Assembly: GCF_028830055.1 (NCBI RefSeq)
Contig: NZ_CP101655.1
Location: 4,990,262 to 5,054,261, forward strand
Direction of reading: 5' to 3'
Length of the DNA stretch: 64,000 nucleotides
From: Pseudomonas serboccidentalis
GTDB lineage: Bacteria; Pseudomonadota; Gammaproteobacteria; Pseudomonadales; Pseudomonadaceae
Below the pieces are notes generated by a model that did no database searches, had not been told where the DNA came from, and saw nothing but the letters and a program-made list of their open reading frames with translations. Positions 1 through 8,012 of this stretch are shown piece by piece; the stretch's first letter is position 1; each line of letters starts with the position of its first letter. Both the position numbers and the translations under genes were made by a program.

Positions 1-10
1 GCTTCTTAAA

Positions 11-44
11 ATCAAAAGATCGCAGCCTGCGGCAGCTCCTACAG
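11..44. repeat. REP element (single half)
   Basis: One copy of the extragenic motif ATCAAAAGATCGCAGCC followed by TGCGGCAGCTCCTACA. The same unit occurs as inverted pairs at 10436-10518 and 13683-13766, so this is a member of the same REP family. The other half, if present, lies outside the window. Confidence 0.8.
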
Positions 45-71
45 GAAATGGGGGGTACCGGGAGATTGGAG

Positions 72-1052
72 TCAGGTCTGGAACCATTCGTGGCGTTCGT
101 TGAAGGTGTGCTGGATGAGTTCGACCAGCGTTTGCACTTCGGCCACGTCTCGGGATTCAACGTTGACTGCCAGCCATGCCTGTAGCTGCATCGCCTCAGT
201 AAACAGCCCCGGCAGCGCAATCAGCCCGCGATCGAAGCGGCTCATGTACGCCGGCAGCAAACCGATGCAGGCGCTGCAGCGGATCATTTCCAGCATCAGC
301 TCATAGGACTGCATCTGCACCACGCCGGCCAGACGTTGTTCGACCAGCTCATTCCACGGCCGGAAGCCGTCGATCTGCCTGTCGTGTTGCCATTGCACCA
401 GCATGAAATCACTCAGGTCGTCAGCGCTGGCGGGGCGTGCGGTGACGCGGGAATAGCGTTTGGCGATGTGCGGCAGGTAATCCAGGCGCGCCAGGGCTTG
501 CGGTTGGCTGGTGGCGAAGGTCGGGCCCGGGCTTGGGCTTTCGCCATGGGCCAGCCACAGCACCACGTCGGCGCTGACCGCGCGCAACGACAGTTCGCTG
601 TCCAGTGCGATGATTTCCAGGCGCACGCTGGCGTTGCGGCGCAACAGCGCGATCAGGTCGCGACCGAGGATGTCATGCAGGATCGACTCGGCGACGGCCA
701 ACCGAATCAGCGGCTGCTCGACCACCGGCAGTTTGCGTTCGTGGGCCAGCGCCACCAGTTGCGCCTGAAGTTGCTGGCCCTCGCGGGTCAGGCTCAGAGC
801 GCTGCCCTGAAAGGTGAACAGCGAGTGCTGCAGCGCTTGCTCCAGTTGCGCCAGTTGTTTGCGCAGCAAGGTCGAACGCACGTTAAGGCTGCGCGCCGCC
901 TGCATGAAACAGCCACAGCGGGCACTGACCAGAAAGTATTGTGCGACATCGGCATCGATGGTCGCGGCTTGCGCCAGCCACGGCTCGCGCTCGTCCTGTG
1001 CCCAGCGGTAATCGGGGCTACCCTGTCGTCCTGCGGGTTCGGTGAATGACAT
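72..1052 (-). CDS. LysR-family transcriptional regulator
   Basis: Predicted DNA-binding regulator of 326 residues. The N-terminal winged helix-turn-helix spans roughly residues 33-70 (FLVSARCGCFMQAARSLNV), followed by a divergent LysR effector-binding domain. The start MSFTEPAG was chosen because the longer open frame upstream only reads through a REPIN repeat (1101-1186). It sits downstream of the pdt-like operon on the same strand. From memory, the P. aeruginosa pdt cluster also ends beside a LysR gene (PA0701), so it may be a conserved neighbour. The HTH has unusual Cys residues (RCGCF) for the family. Its ligand cannot be read from the sequence. Confidence 0.8.
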   Translation of the reverse strand: MSFTEPAGRQGSPDYRWAQDEREPWLAQAATIDADVAQYFLVSARCGCFMQAARSLNVRSTLLRKQLAQLEQALQHSLFTFQGSALSLTREGQQLQAQLVALAHERKLPVVEQPLIRLAVAESILHDILGRDLIALLRRNASVRLEIIALDSELSLRAVSADVVLWLAHGESPSPGPTFATSQPQALARLDYLPHIAKRYSRVTARPASADDLSDFMLVQWQHDRQIDGFRPWNELVEQRLAGVVQMQSYELMLEMIRCSACIGLLPAYMSRFDRGLIALPGLFTEAMQLQAWLAVNVESRDVAEVQTLVELIQHTFNERHEWFQT

Positions 1053-1100
1053 CGATGACTCCCTGTCGATCTTTGTATTTAGACATTGCGCAGATCCCTT

Positions 1101-1186
1101 GTAGGAGTGAGCCTGCTCGCGATAGCGTCGGCACAGCTGACATCTCTTTGCTGACACACCGCTATCGCGAGCAGGCTCACTCCTAC
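1101..1186. repeat. REPIN (inverted REP pair)
   Basis: A perfect 27-bp inverted repeat: arms at 1101-1127 (GTAGGAGTGAGCCTGCTCGC plus GATAGCG) and 1160-1186, separated by 32 bp. This GAGCCTGCTCGC family is typical of fluorescent Pseudomonas intergenic space. It lies between the LysR gene and the parvulin gene and could fold into an RNA hairpin at the operon end. Confidence 0.9.
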
Positions 1187-1210
1187 AGGGGGTTGTGGTG
1201 TGCCGGTTTT

Positions 1211-2158
1211 CTAGAGCTTGGTTTCCATGACTTTGTTCAGCTCGGCCCCATCAATACTCAGCGTCGCCGTGTCAAGCATGCCATCCAGATACGCCTGGGC
1301 AATCTGCTCCTGACGCTGGGCGCGCAAGGCCTGGGTCAGTTGGTCGCGCAGCTCGTCGAGGGTCGCGGTGCGCGCCGGTTGCTGTTCGGTGAGTTTGATC
1401 ACATGGAACCCGGCGCCACTCTGCAGCGGCTCGGAAACACCGCCGACCTTGAGCCGCGCCACCGCGCCCCGCACCTGCGGCACCAGTTGCTGCAACGGTT
1501 GCAGGCCGGTATCACCGCCGCGCTCGGCGGTCAGTCGGTCCTGCGAATATTGGCTCGCCAGCGCGGCAAAATCCCCCGGCGCGGCCTGAGCCTTTTTGCT
1601 CAGCTCCATCGCCTGTTTGCGCACCGCTTCGAGGTTCTGCGGGTCATTCACGGCGAGGAAAATCTGGCTCACCCGGTACAACGCCGGGGTTTGCCATTCG
1701 GCCTTGCCGGCGTCGTAGGCCTGTTGCAACTCGGCCGCACTCGGGTAGTCCGACGGCACTTCGCTGACCGAGCGCAGGTAATCACGGAAGACGATCTGCT
1801 CGGTGGCCGCTCGGGTTTGCCGCACCACGTCAGGACGCTGCGCCCAGCCTTGGGCGTCAGCCTGCTCCAGCACAGCCTTCTCCGCCAGACGTGTGCGCAA
1901 CCAGCGCTCCAGTGCTTCACGGTTGCCGCGCAGTTGCTCGCGGGTTGCCGGCGGGACGGTCGCCAGCAACGCCTGCAACTCCTGCGGCGTTACCTGCTGA
2001 TTGCCCAACCGCGCCACTGCCGGACCCGCAGCAACCGCCGCCAAAGGCGACGATTGCTGCGCGGCGACCGGGCCTGTGCCCGGTCGCAGCACCAGCGCGA
2101 CGGCTACCACCAACAGCGCCACTGCTCCGGCGCCGATCACCATGGCAGGCTTTTTCAC
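1211..2158 (-). CDS. Parvulin-type peptidyl-prolyl cis-trans isomerase (PpiC domain), membrane-anchored
   Basis: Predicted periplasmic folding factor of 315 residues. One N-terminal membrane anchor covers residues 5-25. A SurA-like helical part with the motif NQQVTPQELQALL follows, and then a parvulin domain around residues 160-265 (SQIFLAV, GGDTGL, GAGFHVIKL). The start is GTG at 2158, which overlaps the TGA of the upstream YbjN gene (GTGA), so the two are translationally coupled. It is the last gene of the pdt-like operon; the matching P. aeruginosa cluster also carries a PPIase gene (PA0699, from memory). It probably helps the folding of the outer-membrane or secreted parts of this system. 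Confidence 0.88.
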   Translation of the reverse strand: MKKPAMVIGAGAVALLVVAVALVLRPGTGPVAAQQSSPLAAVAAGPAVARLGNQQVTPQELQALLATVPPATREQLRGNREALERWLRTRLAEKAVLEQADAQGWAQRPDVVRQTRAATEQIVFRDYLRSVSEVPSDYPSAAELQQAYDAGKAEWQTPALYRVSQIFLAVNDPQNLEAVRKQAMELSKKAQAAPGDFAALASQYSQDRLTAERGGDTGLQPLQQLVPQVRGAVARLKVGGVSEPLQSGAGFHVIKLTEQQPARTATLDELRDQLTQALRAQRQEQIAQAYLDGMLDTATLSIDGAELNKVMETKL

Positions 2159-2625
2159 AGCGCGACTTCCTCTTGCTCGGCGACAGCGACCTTGGCCGTC
2201 GAGGTTTGCGCGGCCTGGCTGAAATCACGCAGGTAGACGATGAACTCCTGCAGCAGGCGATCCCACAATTCCAGATTGCCGCGCAGGTGATCGTTGCTCA
2301 CCCCGGCCGCCACCACCACGTCCATTTCCATCACCAGAAACTCGCCCTGCAACGACAACCGCGCAAAACGCCGGGTGGCGTTCCACTGCTCGGCCACACC
2401 CTGTGGCAACTCACCTTGCACCCGCAGCGCGCAGCTGAAAGTGAAATCGACGTAGCTGCCCTCCTCCACCGCCGGGTTGCCGAAACGCACGGCATAGCCG
2501 ATGCCCTGGCTGGCGCTGAGCAACTGCACGATGCCGTTCTGTTCGGTCTGGTTGACGCGATAACCGGCCGCTTGCAGGACTTCGGTCAGCGATTGCGGGG
2601 AAACGTGGGTGATCAATTGAGTCAT
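2155..2625 (-). CDS. YbjN domain-containing protein
   Basis: A cytoplasmic protein of 156 residues with the alpha/beta pattern of the YbjN family, which is related in fold to type III secretion chaperones: VNQTEQNGIVQL near the start, YVDFTFSCAL in the middle and a helical end (LELWDRLLQEFIVYL). There is no signal peptide. It lies between the coiled-coil gene and the parvulin gene, overlapping the latter by 4 bases. A chaperone-like or adaptor role in the pdt-like system is inference from context. The last ~20 residues are low complexity (AAQTSTAKVAVAEQEE). Confidence 0.75.
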   Translation of the reverse strand: MTQLITHVSPQSLTEVLQAAGYRVNQTEQNGIVQLLSASQGIGYAVRFGNPAVEEGSYVDFTFSCALRVQGELPQGVAEQWNATRRFARLSLQGEFLVMEMDVVVAAGVSNDHLRGNLELWDRLLQEFIVYLRDFSQAAQTSTAKVAVAEQEEVAL

Positions 2626-2655
2626 GACTTCTTCCTTGTTTATCAGTCTTTTAAA

Positions 2656-3285
2656 TCAGTGCGCGAGCGCGGCTTGCGGCGCGTCGAATTGAGTCTTGTA
2701 GAGCTCGTCACCGAACCCCTGGGCCAGTTCCTCGAACTTGACTCGGGCGCTGCCCGCAAAGGGCTGGCGGATCTTCATCACCTCGGCCACATCGATGTTT
2801 TCGTAGGCGGTGAGGATCTGCTTGGCGACGCCGTACATCTGCTGATTCTTGACTGAACATTGCTGCACTTGTGTGTCACGTTCAGCCAATTGCGCCTGAA
2901 GCTTAGACCGTTCTGTCTCTTTGGCACGGGCCATGACCAGCAACTCGTCGTAGGCCTTCTTGAACTTGCCGACCTGCTCGTTGCTCGCCGCGACTTGCGC
3001 CTGGGCCTGGCTGTGCAGGTTCTGCTGCTGGTCGACCAACTGCTCGGCAACGCCCTTGGCCTTGGCCAGCTCGGCGGTCAATTGCTTGATCTGCGCCTGC
3101 GCGGCCCTGGCCTCGTTCTGCGCCGCCAGTTGCGCGGCGCTGGCCTGGGCCTGCTGGCTTTGCAGGGCCTGCAATTGCTGGGTGGTGCTGCGCAACTGGG
3201 TGCGCAGACGCTCCTCCATGCCTTCGGCACTGGCCCCCTGCGCGATGAACAGACTCAGCCCCAACAGTAAAACTCGTGCGTGCAT
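2656..3285 (-). CDS. Periplasmic coiled-coil protein
   Basis: 209 residues with a clear signal peptide (cleavage after GASA, near residue 20). A long Gln/Ala/Lys-rich coiled coil covers about residues 25-135 (LRTQLRSTTQQLQALQSQQA). The C-terminal third is more globular and ends FDAPQAALAH. No enzyme motif is seen. It sits between the porin and YbjN genes in the pdt-like operon, which suggests a structural or bridging role in the periplasm, perhaps with TonB or the barrel proteins. The function is not known. Confidence 0.75.
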   Translation of the reverse strand: MHARVLLLGLSLFIAQGASAEGMEERLRTQLRSTTQQLQALQSQQAQASAAQLAAQNEARAAQAQIKQLTAELAKAKGVAEQLVDQQQNLHSQAQAQVAASNEQVGKFKKAYDELLVMARAKETERSKLQAQLAERDTQVQQCSVKNQQMYGVAKQILTAYENIDVAEVMKIRQPFAGSARVKFEELAQGFGDELYKTQFDAPQAALAH

Positions 3286-3303
3286 GACCGTACTCCCGGC
3301 GCC

Positions 3304-5007
3304 TTAGAAGCGCGTATTGATCTCAAGCTGCAAGACGTCGATGTCGAACGGCGCGCCGTACACCGCCTCAGTACTCATCCAGCGGCCGGTGGCGTAGACG
3401 TTCTTCGCCAGACCGTAATTGCCGCCGAGGAAATAGCCCTTGGCGTTGGTGCCGCCGAGGTGGAACGAGGAATCGTTGAAGCCGTCCGGCAAGGCGTCCG
3501 GCTGGATGTACTTGTAGCCGGCGAACAGGTTCCAGTCGCCCTGCTTGTGCAGGTCCAGCGCGTTGCCGAGGGTGAACTGCACCATCCACGCGTTGGCGCC
3601 GCTTTCGATCTCGCCATTGCTGTTGAGGTTGTTGACGATCTGCCCCTCGGAGCGCTTGCGCATGTCGCCTTCGTCGTAACCGAGGTTGTGGATGTAGTTG
3701 CCCTGGCTGCGCAATTTGAAGTCTTGCGGCAGATCGGCGTCCCACACCAGGTTCAGGTCGAGCAGGTTGAACTCCGATGCGAGGCCGACGAATTGCGGCT
3801 GCGGCGTGGTGGTCGGGTTGGCCGGGTTCGGCGTGATGTCGCGCAGCAGGAACACGCTGTTGCCCTTCTGCATGAACGCTGCGCGGGTGCCGTCGGTGTC
3901 GCAGCCCGGGGCGCCGGCCCACGGTGTGCAGGGGCTGGAGCGCTGCCCCTGAATGTCGTCGAAACGGTAGTAGGCCAACGCACCTTTGAGACGGTTGTTG
4001 CTGTTGATCGCCCATTTGGCGCCGAGCTGCGCGCCATACAGCCACTTGTTGTCGCTTTCTTCCTTGTCGAAGCCGTTGCTGGTGGTGGTGTCGTTGGTGT
4101 AATCCACCGGGAACGCGCCGACGGTGCCAAACACCCCCCAGTCGCGGTTGAGCTTGTGGTCGAAAATCGCTGCCACGCCATCGAAGTTCAGGTCGTTGGA
4201 ATACAGCATGTCGGTGGACATGAACGGGTTGGCGAAGCGCCCGCCGGTCAGGGTCAGCTCATCCGTGGGTTTCCAGTTCAGGTAGCCCTGATCGAGCCAG
4301 ATGTCTTTCTTGGCGAAACCACCACCGAGGTTTTGGGTAGTCGACACCGGGTTGTTGTCCGAACCGGTGCCGATGCGAATGCCGGCGGTCCAGTCCGGCG
4401 AAATCACCGCTTTCATGCCCAGCCGCGCACGAATGCGGAACTGATTGGTGCGATCTTCGCGGGTGTTGAGCAACGGTGGCAGGCTGGTGCTGCTGTTGGG
4501 GTTCACGTCGTACGGGCCGTTGTTGTTGAGTTTGGCGAAGTCGACGATTTCGTTGCTGTTGCTGCCCGAGTAGTAGCGTGATTCGTCACGCAGGCGAATG
4601 TCGCCGTCGAAGCTGATGCGCGACGCCCAGTCCGGAAAAGTGTTGGGCGCCGCCCAGTTTTCCTGTTTGGCGGTAGCCATGACCTCAGCCTTGACCTGAT
4701 CGCGAATCTGATCGCGCACAGCGGCTGGCACGTACTGCACACGCACATCGCCCGGTGCGGCCACCGGACCGGCTGCGACCGCTGTGGACGCTGCGGCCTG
4801 TTTGGCCTGCGCGGCTTCGTTCTGGGCCTGGGCGATCAGCGCGTCGGCCTTGTCCTGTTTCAAAATGCCCTGCTCGACCAGCAAGCGGATCAGATTGATC
4901 GTGGCGTTCTCCGAGGGCGCAGGCGCTGCCACGGCCTGACCGACCAGGGTCGCGATGACCATGCCGACCGCCAGGGACAATCGATTCACATTGGAAATCA
5001 TCTGCAC
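3304..5007 (-). CDS. Putative outer-membrane porin
   Basis: 567 residues. A signal peptide ends near residue 28 (GQAVA). A short helical segment follows (QGILKQDKADALIAQAQNEA), similar to the periplasmic coiled-coil start of several Pseudomonas porins. The rest alternates polar and aromatic beta strands (SFDGDIRLRDESRYY, GYLNWKPTDELTLTGGRF) and ends in Phe (LEINTRF), as expected for a BAM-assembled barrel. It follows tonB after a 48-base gap on the same strand. It may be the outer-membrane partner energised by the local TonB/ExbBD, although no plug domain typical of TonB-dependent receptors is seen. Confidence 0.82.
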   Translation of the reverse strand: MQMISNVNRLSLAVGMVIATLVGQAVAAPAPSENATINLIRLLVEQGILKQDKADALIAQAQNEAAQAKQAAASTAVAAGPVAAPGDVRVQYVPAAVRDQIRDQVKAEVMATAKQENWAAPNTFPDWASRISFDGDIRLRDESRYYSGSNSNEIVDFAKLNNNGPYDVNPNSSTSLPPLLNTREDRTNQFRIRARLGMKAVISPDWTAGIRIGTGSDNNPVSTTQNLGGGFAKKDIWLDQGYLNWKPTDELTLTGGRFANPFMSTDMLYSNDLNFDGVAAIFDHKLNRDWGVFGTVGAFPVDYTNDTTTSNGFDKEESDNKWLYGAQLGAKWAINSNNRLKGALAYYRFDDIQGQRSSPCTPWAGAPGCDTDGTRAAFMQKGNSVFLLRDITPNPANPTTTPQPQFVGLASEFNLLDLNLVWDADLPQDFKLRSQGNYIHNLGYDEGDMRKRSEGQIVNNLNSNGEIESGANAWMVQFTLGNALDLHKQGDWNLFAGYKYIQPDALPDGFNDSSFHLGGTNAKGYFLGGNYGLAKNVYATGRWMSTEAVYGAPFDIDVLQLEINTRF

Positions 5008-5055
5008 ACAACTCCTTTTGGCAAAGCTTGAATGCTTGGCAATGAATAAATTGGG

Positions 5056-5763
5056 TTAACCCGGACGCCGCCCTTGCAGGGACAGGCGCACGGGCAAGGT
5101 CATGGAGGCCGGAGGCCGTTCGCTTAAATGCGGCGCGTTGCGCAGCGCCGCCAGCACCTGGGTGTCGATCTCGGGGTTGCCGCTGGACTTGATCAGCTCC
5201 ACGCGAGTGATCTCGCCAACGCTGCTCAGCCACACATCGGCCTGCAGCGAAAACGCGAGGTTGCGCAGGTCCGGGTTCTCACGCAGCAGCTTCTGAAAGG
5301 TGAACGCGAGGAACTGGCTGTAGGTGCCGGTGCCCAACCGCCCGCCTCCGGCACCGGCCATGCCGCCGCCCTTGCCCGCACCGATGTTGAACGCGTCGCT
5401 GCCGCTCTGGGCGTCGCCGTCCATTTGCATCGGGTTGGCCAGATCGTCCGCCGGCGATGGCGGTGCTTCCTCTTCGGGCTTGACCTCTTGCGGCTCGGGC
5501 GTGGGCTCGGGCTCGACGATTTTTTCTTCCACCGGGGTTTCCGGCTCCGGTGGCTTTTCCGGGGACGGCGGCGGTGGTGGCGGCAACGGAATGATCGTCG
5601 GCACCTTCGGCGCTTCACGGCGGATGCCGCTCATGTCGTTAGCCCACTGCCACAGCCAGTACGCGGCCAGCGCGCCGAGCAGCAGCCCGGCGCCCCACTT
5701 CACGTAACGCAGCGGCGAGCGTTTCACCGGCAGTGGCTCGATCGGAAGTTGTGCGGTCATCAC
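5056..5763 (-). CDS. TonB-family energy transducer
   Basis: 235 residues: one membrane helix (about residues 21-43), a Pro/Glu/Lys-rich periplasmic spacer (IIPLPPPPPPSPEKPPEPE and further PEP repeats to about residue 115), a Gly-rich linker (GAGKGGGMAGAGGGRLG), and a TonB C-terminal domain from about residue 145 (GEITRVELIKSSGNPEID). It carries proton-motive force from ExbB/ExbD to outer-membrane proteins. The ATG is adjacent to the stop of exbD, so the two are coupled. It belongs to a dedicated set with the barrel proteins of this operon rather than the general TonB. Confidence 0.9.
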   Translation of the reverse strand: MMTAQLPIEPLPVKRSPLRYVKWGAGLLLGALAAYWLWQWANDMSGIRREAPKVPTIIPLPPPPPPSPEKPPEPETPVEEKIVEPEPTPEPQEVKPEEEAPPSPADDLANPMQMDGDAQSGSDAFNIGAGKGGGMAGAGGGRLGTGTYSQFLAFTFQKLLRENPDLRNLAFSLQADVWLSSVGEITRVELIKSSGNPEIDTQVLAALRNAPHLSERPPASMTLPVRLSLQGRRPG

Positions 5764-6189
5764 TCAGCCCTGCGTCGGTTTGCCGGTCACCAGACCGACC
5801 TGGGACAGTTCGAGCCGGCGCAGCAGATCCAGCACTTCGATGACTTTCTGGTATTGCACCGTGGCGTCACCGCGCACGATCACCGGGAAGTCAGGGTTCT
5901 GCGCCTTCTCGATGCGCAGGCGTTCTTCCAGCTCGGCCAGGGTCACCGGGTAGGCATCGAGGAACACCTGACCGCCGTCGTTGACTGAAATCGCTTTGGT
6001 CTTGGCTTCGGACAGCGACACCGAAGCGCTGGCCTTGGGCAGGTTGATCTGGATCCCCGAGACCTGCGCGGTGGCGGTGAGGATGAACATCACCAGCACC
6101 ACCATCAGCACATCCACCAGCGGGGTGATGTTGATGCTGTCCACCGCTGCATCTTCGTCATCGTCGTGGGAGGCATTTACAGACGCCAT
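5764..6189 (-). CDS. exbD: ExbD/TolR-family proton-channel subunit
   Basis: 141 residues with one N-terminal membrane helix containing the conserved motif ITPLVDVLMV, in which Asp26 is the expected proton-carrying residue, then a periplasmic domain (VIVRGDATVQYQKVIEVLDLL). It pairs with the ExbB-like channel encoded 11 bases upstream and with TonB downstream. An acidic N-terminal tail (SHDDDEDAA) precedes the helix. The P. aeruginosa equivalent is PA0694 (exbD2), from memory. Confidence 0.92.
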   Translation of the reverse strand: MASVNASHDDDEDAAVDSINITPLVDVLMVVLVMFILTATAQVSGIQINLPKASASVSLSEAKTKAISVNDGGQVFLDAYPVTLAELEERLRIEKAQNPDFPVIVRGDATVQYQKVIEVLDLLRRLELSQVGLVTGKPTQG

Positions 6190-6200
6190 GTCAGTGCTCC

Positions 6201-8000
6201 TCAGGCCGGTACGGAGTGGTTGGCGTGATGACCGCGCTGATGCGCCGCTTCACTGGACTGGCCTTCGCCGTGCATCTCCGCCAGGCGCGTGATGAACTCG
6301 TCGACGAACACGCGCATGTCGGCGCTGACTTCCTTGTTGCGGGTGATCAGGCGGTTGTAGCCAAACAGCGCCGGGATCGCGACGAACAGGCCCATCGCGG
6401 TGGCGAGCAACGCTGCGGCCATACCCGGAGCGATGGCGTTGATGTTGACGTCACCGGCCATGGCGGTGCCGAGGAACACCACCATGATTCCCAGCACGGT
6501 GCCGAGAAGGCCGATGTACGGGCCGCCAGCGATCGCGTTGGACAGGGTCGAGAGTTTCGAGCTGAGGGCCTGGTTCTCGCGGGTGCGCACGCCGTCCATC
6601 GAACAGCGGATGGCTTCGATGGTTGCGGCAGACACAGAAGAGGTATCGGCGCCCTGCTCGCGACGGGTGCGGATCTCCTTGACCGCCACCGAGTACAGAC
6701 GCCACAGCGGCGAGTGCTGCAGACGCTGGGCCAGTTGTGCGTCGTCGGCGAACATTTCCAGGCGCGTGCCGACCTTGGCGAACTGTTCGCGGAAGTCTTC
6801 ATTGGCCTTGCTGACACGGCTGAGGGTGTGGTTCTTGCGCAGCATGATGATCCACGACTGGAACATCATCAGCACCAGCACGGCGATGATCACCCAGGCG
6901 TCCACCGGCACCGCGTTAAGCAGGAAACCGAGGCTGCCGAAGCCGAAACCGGACTGCTCTTCGTCAACGCCGTAGGTCACCAGTTTCGACTCGGCGCCTT
7001 GCGAGGTGGCATCAGCCAGCAGCAACGCCGCCGGGCGGGCGACTTTCGACAGGCGCAGTTCGTCGATGGCGCCCACGAACGGCTGGAACGGACCTTCGTG
7101 CAGATCCGCCCCCATGGCCATCACCGAGTTGAACGCCGGCATCGCCTGAGCGAGCGTCGCGCCTTCACGACCATTGATGAACAGGCTGACTTTCGCCCCC
7201 TCGGCGGTCAGCGCGACGTGTTGCCATTGGCCGGGATTCAGCGCCTGAGTAGCAACCGCGCGCTGGCCGTCGATCTCCACGAACGGCACGCCCTGATTCA
7301 CGCCGACCAACAGGCTGCTGGCGCCTTCACGACGGGCGAGGATCAGTTGCTCGCCATTGGCTTGATCCAGACGCAACCAGGCGCTGAAGGTGAACGCGCT
7401 ACCAGCGTTGTGCTGCAACGACGGGCTGGCCGGCAGCAGCAACGGCTGACCGCTGAACTGCAAGGCGCGCCCGACGACACCGTCAATCGCCGCGCCGGTG
7501 GCACTTTGCGCGGTGTTGCCGTAGGCGGTGGTGTCTTTGGCCGGGGTGCCGGTGGCGCCGTCAAAGTGATACAGCGCGGTGTAATTCGGATCGAACGTCA
7601 GTTGACCGTTGCCGGTAGCCGGGGCTTTCTGATTGCCGTAATACATCCAGATGTCCTGACGTTGCCCGCCCTCGACATTCGGCACATCGACCCAGATCAG
7701 CGCCATGCCCATCAGCGCATCGAAGCTTTCGATCTGGTGGTTGAGCACGGTTTTGTCATCGGCGGCGACAAAGCGCAGGTCCGAGCCGTCTTCCTTGACG
7801 CCATCGAAGGTGAAGTTGCCGGTGTGCAGACGCACCAGCAGCGCGGTGCGGCCCAGGGCCTGATTGATCCCGGCGCCTTGTGGCGTGGTGTCGACGGCGA
7901 TCTGTTTGCGGTAGTGCCAGTCGTCCTGCCACCAGGCCTGAGCCGTGGCCGGGAGCACGAAGCCCAGGCAGATCAACAACGAAAGAATGAGGCGCTGCAT
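6201..8000 (-). CDS. DUF2341 / LamG-like / MotA-TolQ-ExbB fusion protein
   Basis: 599 residues in two halves. After a signal peptide (LPATAQA, ~residue 20) comes a DUF2341 domain (WWQDDWHYRKQIAVD; IWVDVPNVEGG) and a LamG/concanavalin-like beta sandwich at roughly residues 170-330 (FTFSAWLRLDQANGEQLILARRE). The C-terminal half is an ExbB/TolQ channel: a membrane helix near residue 370, then the conserved GGPYIGLLGTVLGIMVVF and a final helix pair. A normal ExbB is about 240 residues; here a secreted carbohydrate- or protein-binding type domain has been added on the periplasmic side. It is the ExbB partner for the adjacent ExbD and TonB. Confidence 0.88.
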   Translation of the reverse strand: MQRLILSLLICLGFVLPATAQAWWQDDWHYRKQIAVDTTPQGAGINQALGRTALLVRLHTGNFTFDGVKEDGSDLRFVAADDKTVLNHQIESFDALMGMALIWVDVPNVEGGQRQDIWMYYGNQKAPATGNGQLTFDPNYTALYHFDGATGTPAKDTTAYGNTAQSATGAAIDGVVGRALQFSGQPLLLPASPSLQHNAGSAFTFSAWLRLDQANGEQLILARREGASSLLVGVNQGVPFVEIDGQRAVATQALNPGQWQHVALTAEGAKVSLFINGREGATLAQAMPAFNSVMAMGADLHEGPFQPFVGAIDELRLSKVARPAALLLADATSQGAESKLVTYGVDEEQSGFGFGSLGFLLNAVPVDAWVIIAVLVLMMFQSWIIMLRKNHTLSRVSKANEDFREQFAKVGTRLEMFADDAQLAQRLQHSPLWRLYSVAVKEIRTRREQGADTSSVSAATIEAIRCSMDGVRTRENQALSSKLSTLSNAIAGGPYIGLLGTVLGIMVVFLGTAMAGDVNINAIAPGMAAALLATAMGLFVAIPALFGYNRLITRNKEVSADMRVFVDEFITRLAEMHGEGQSSEAAHQRGHHANHSVPA

Positions 8001-8012
8001 GAACGTGCTCCT

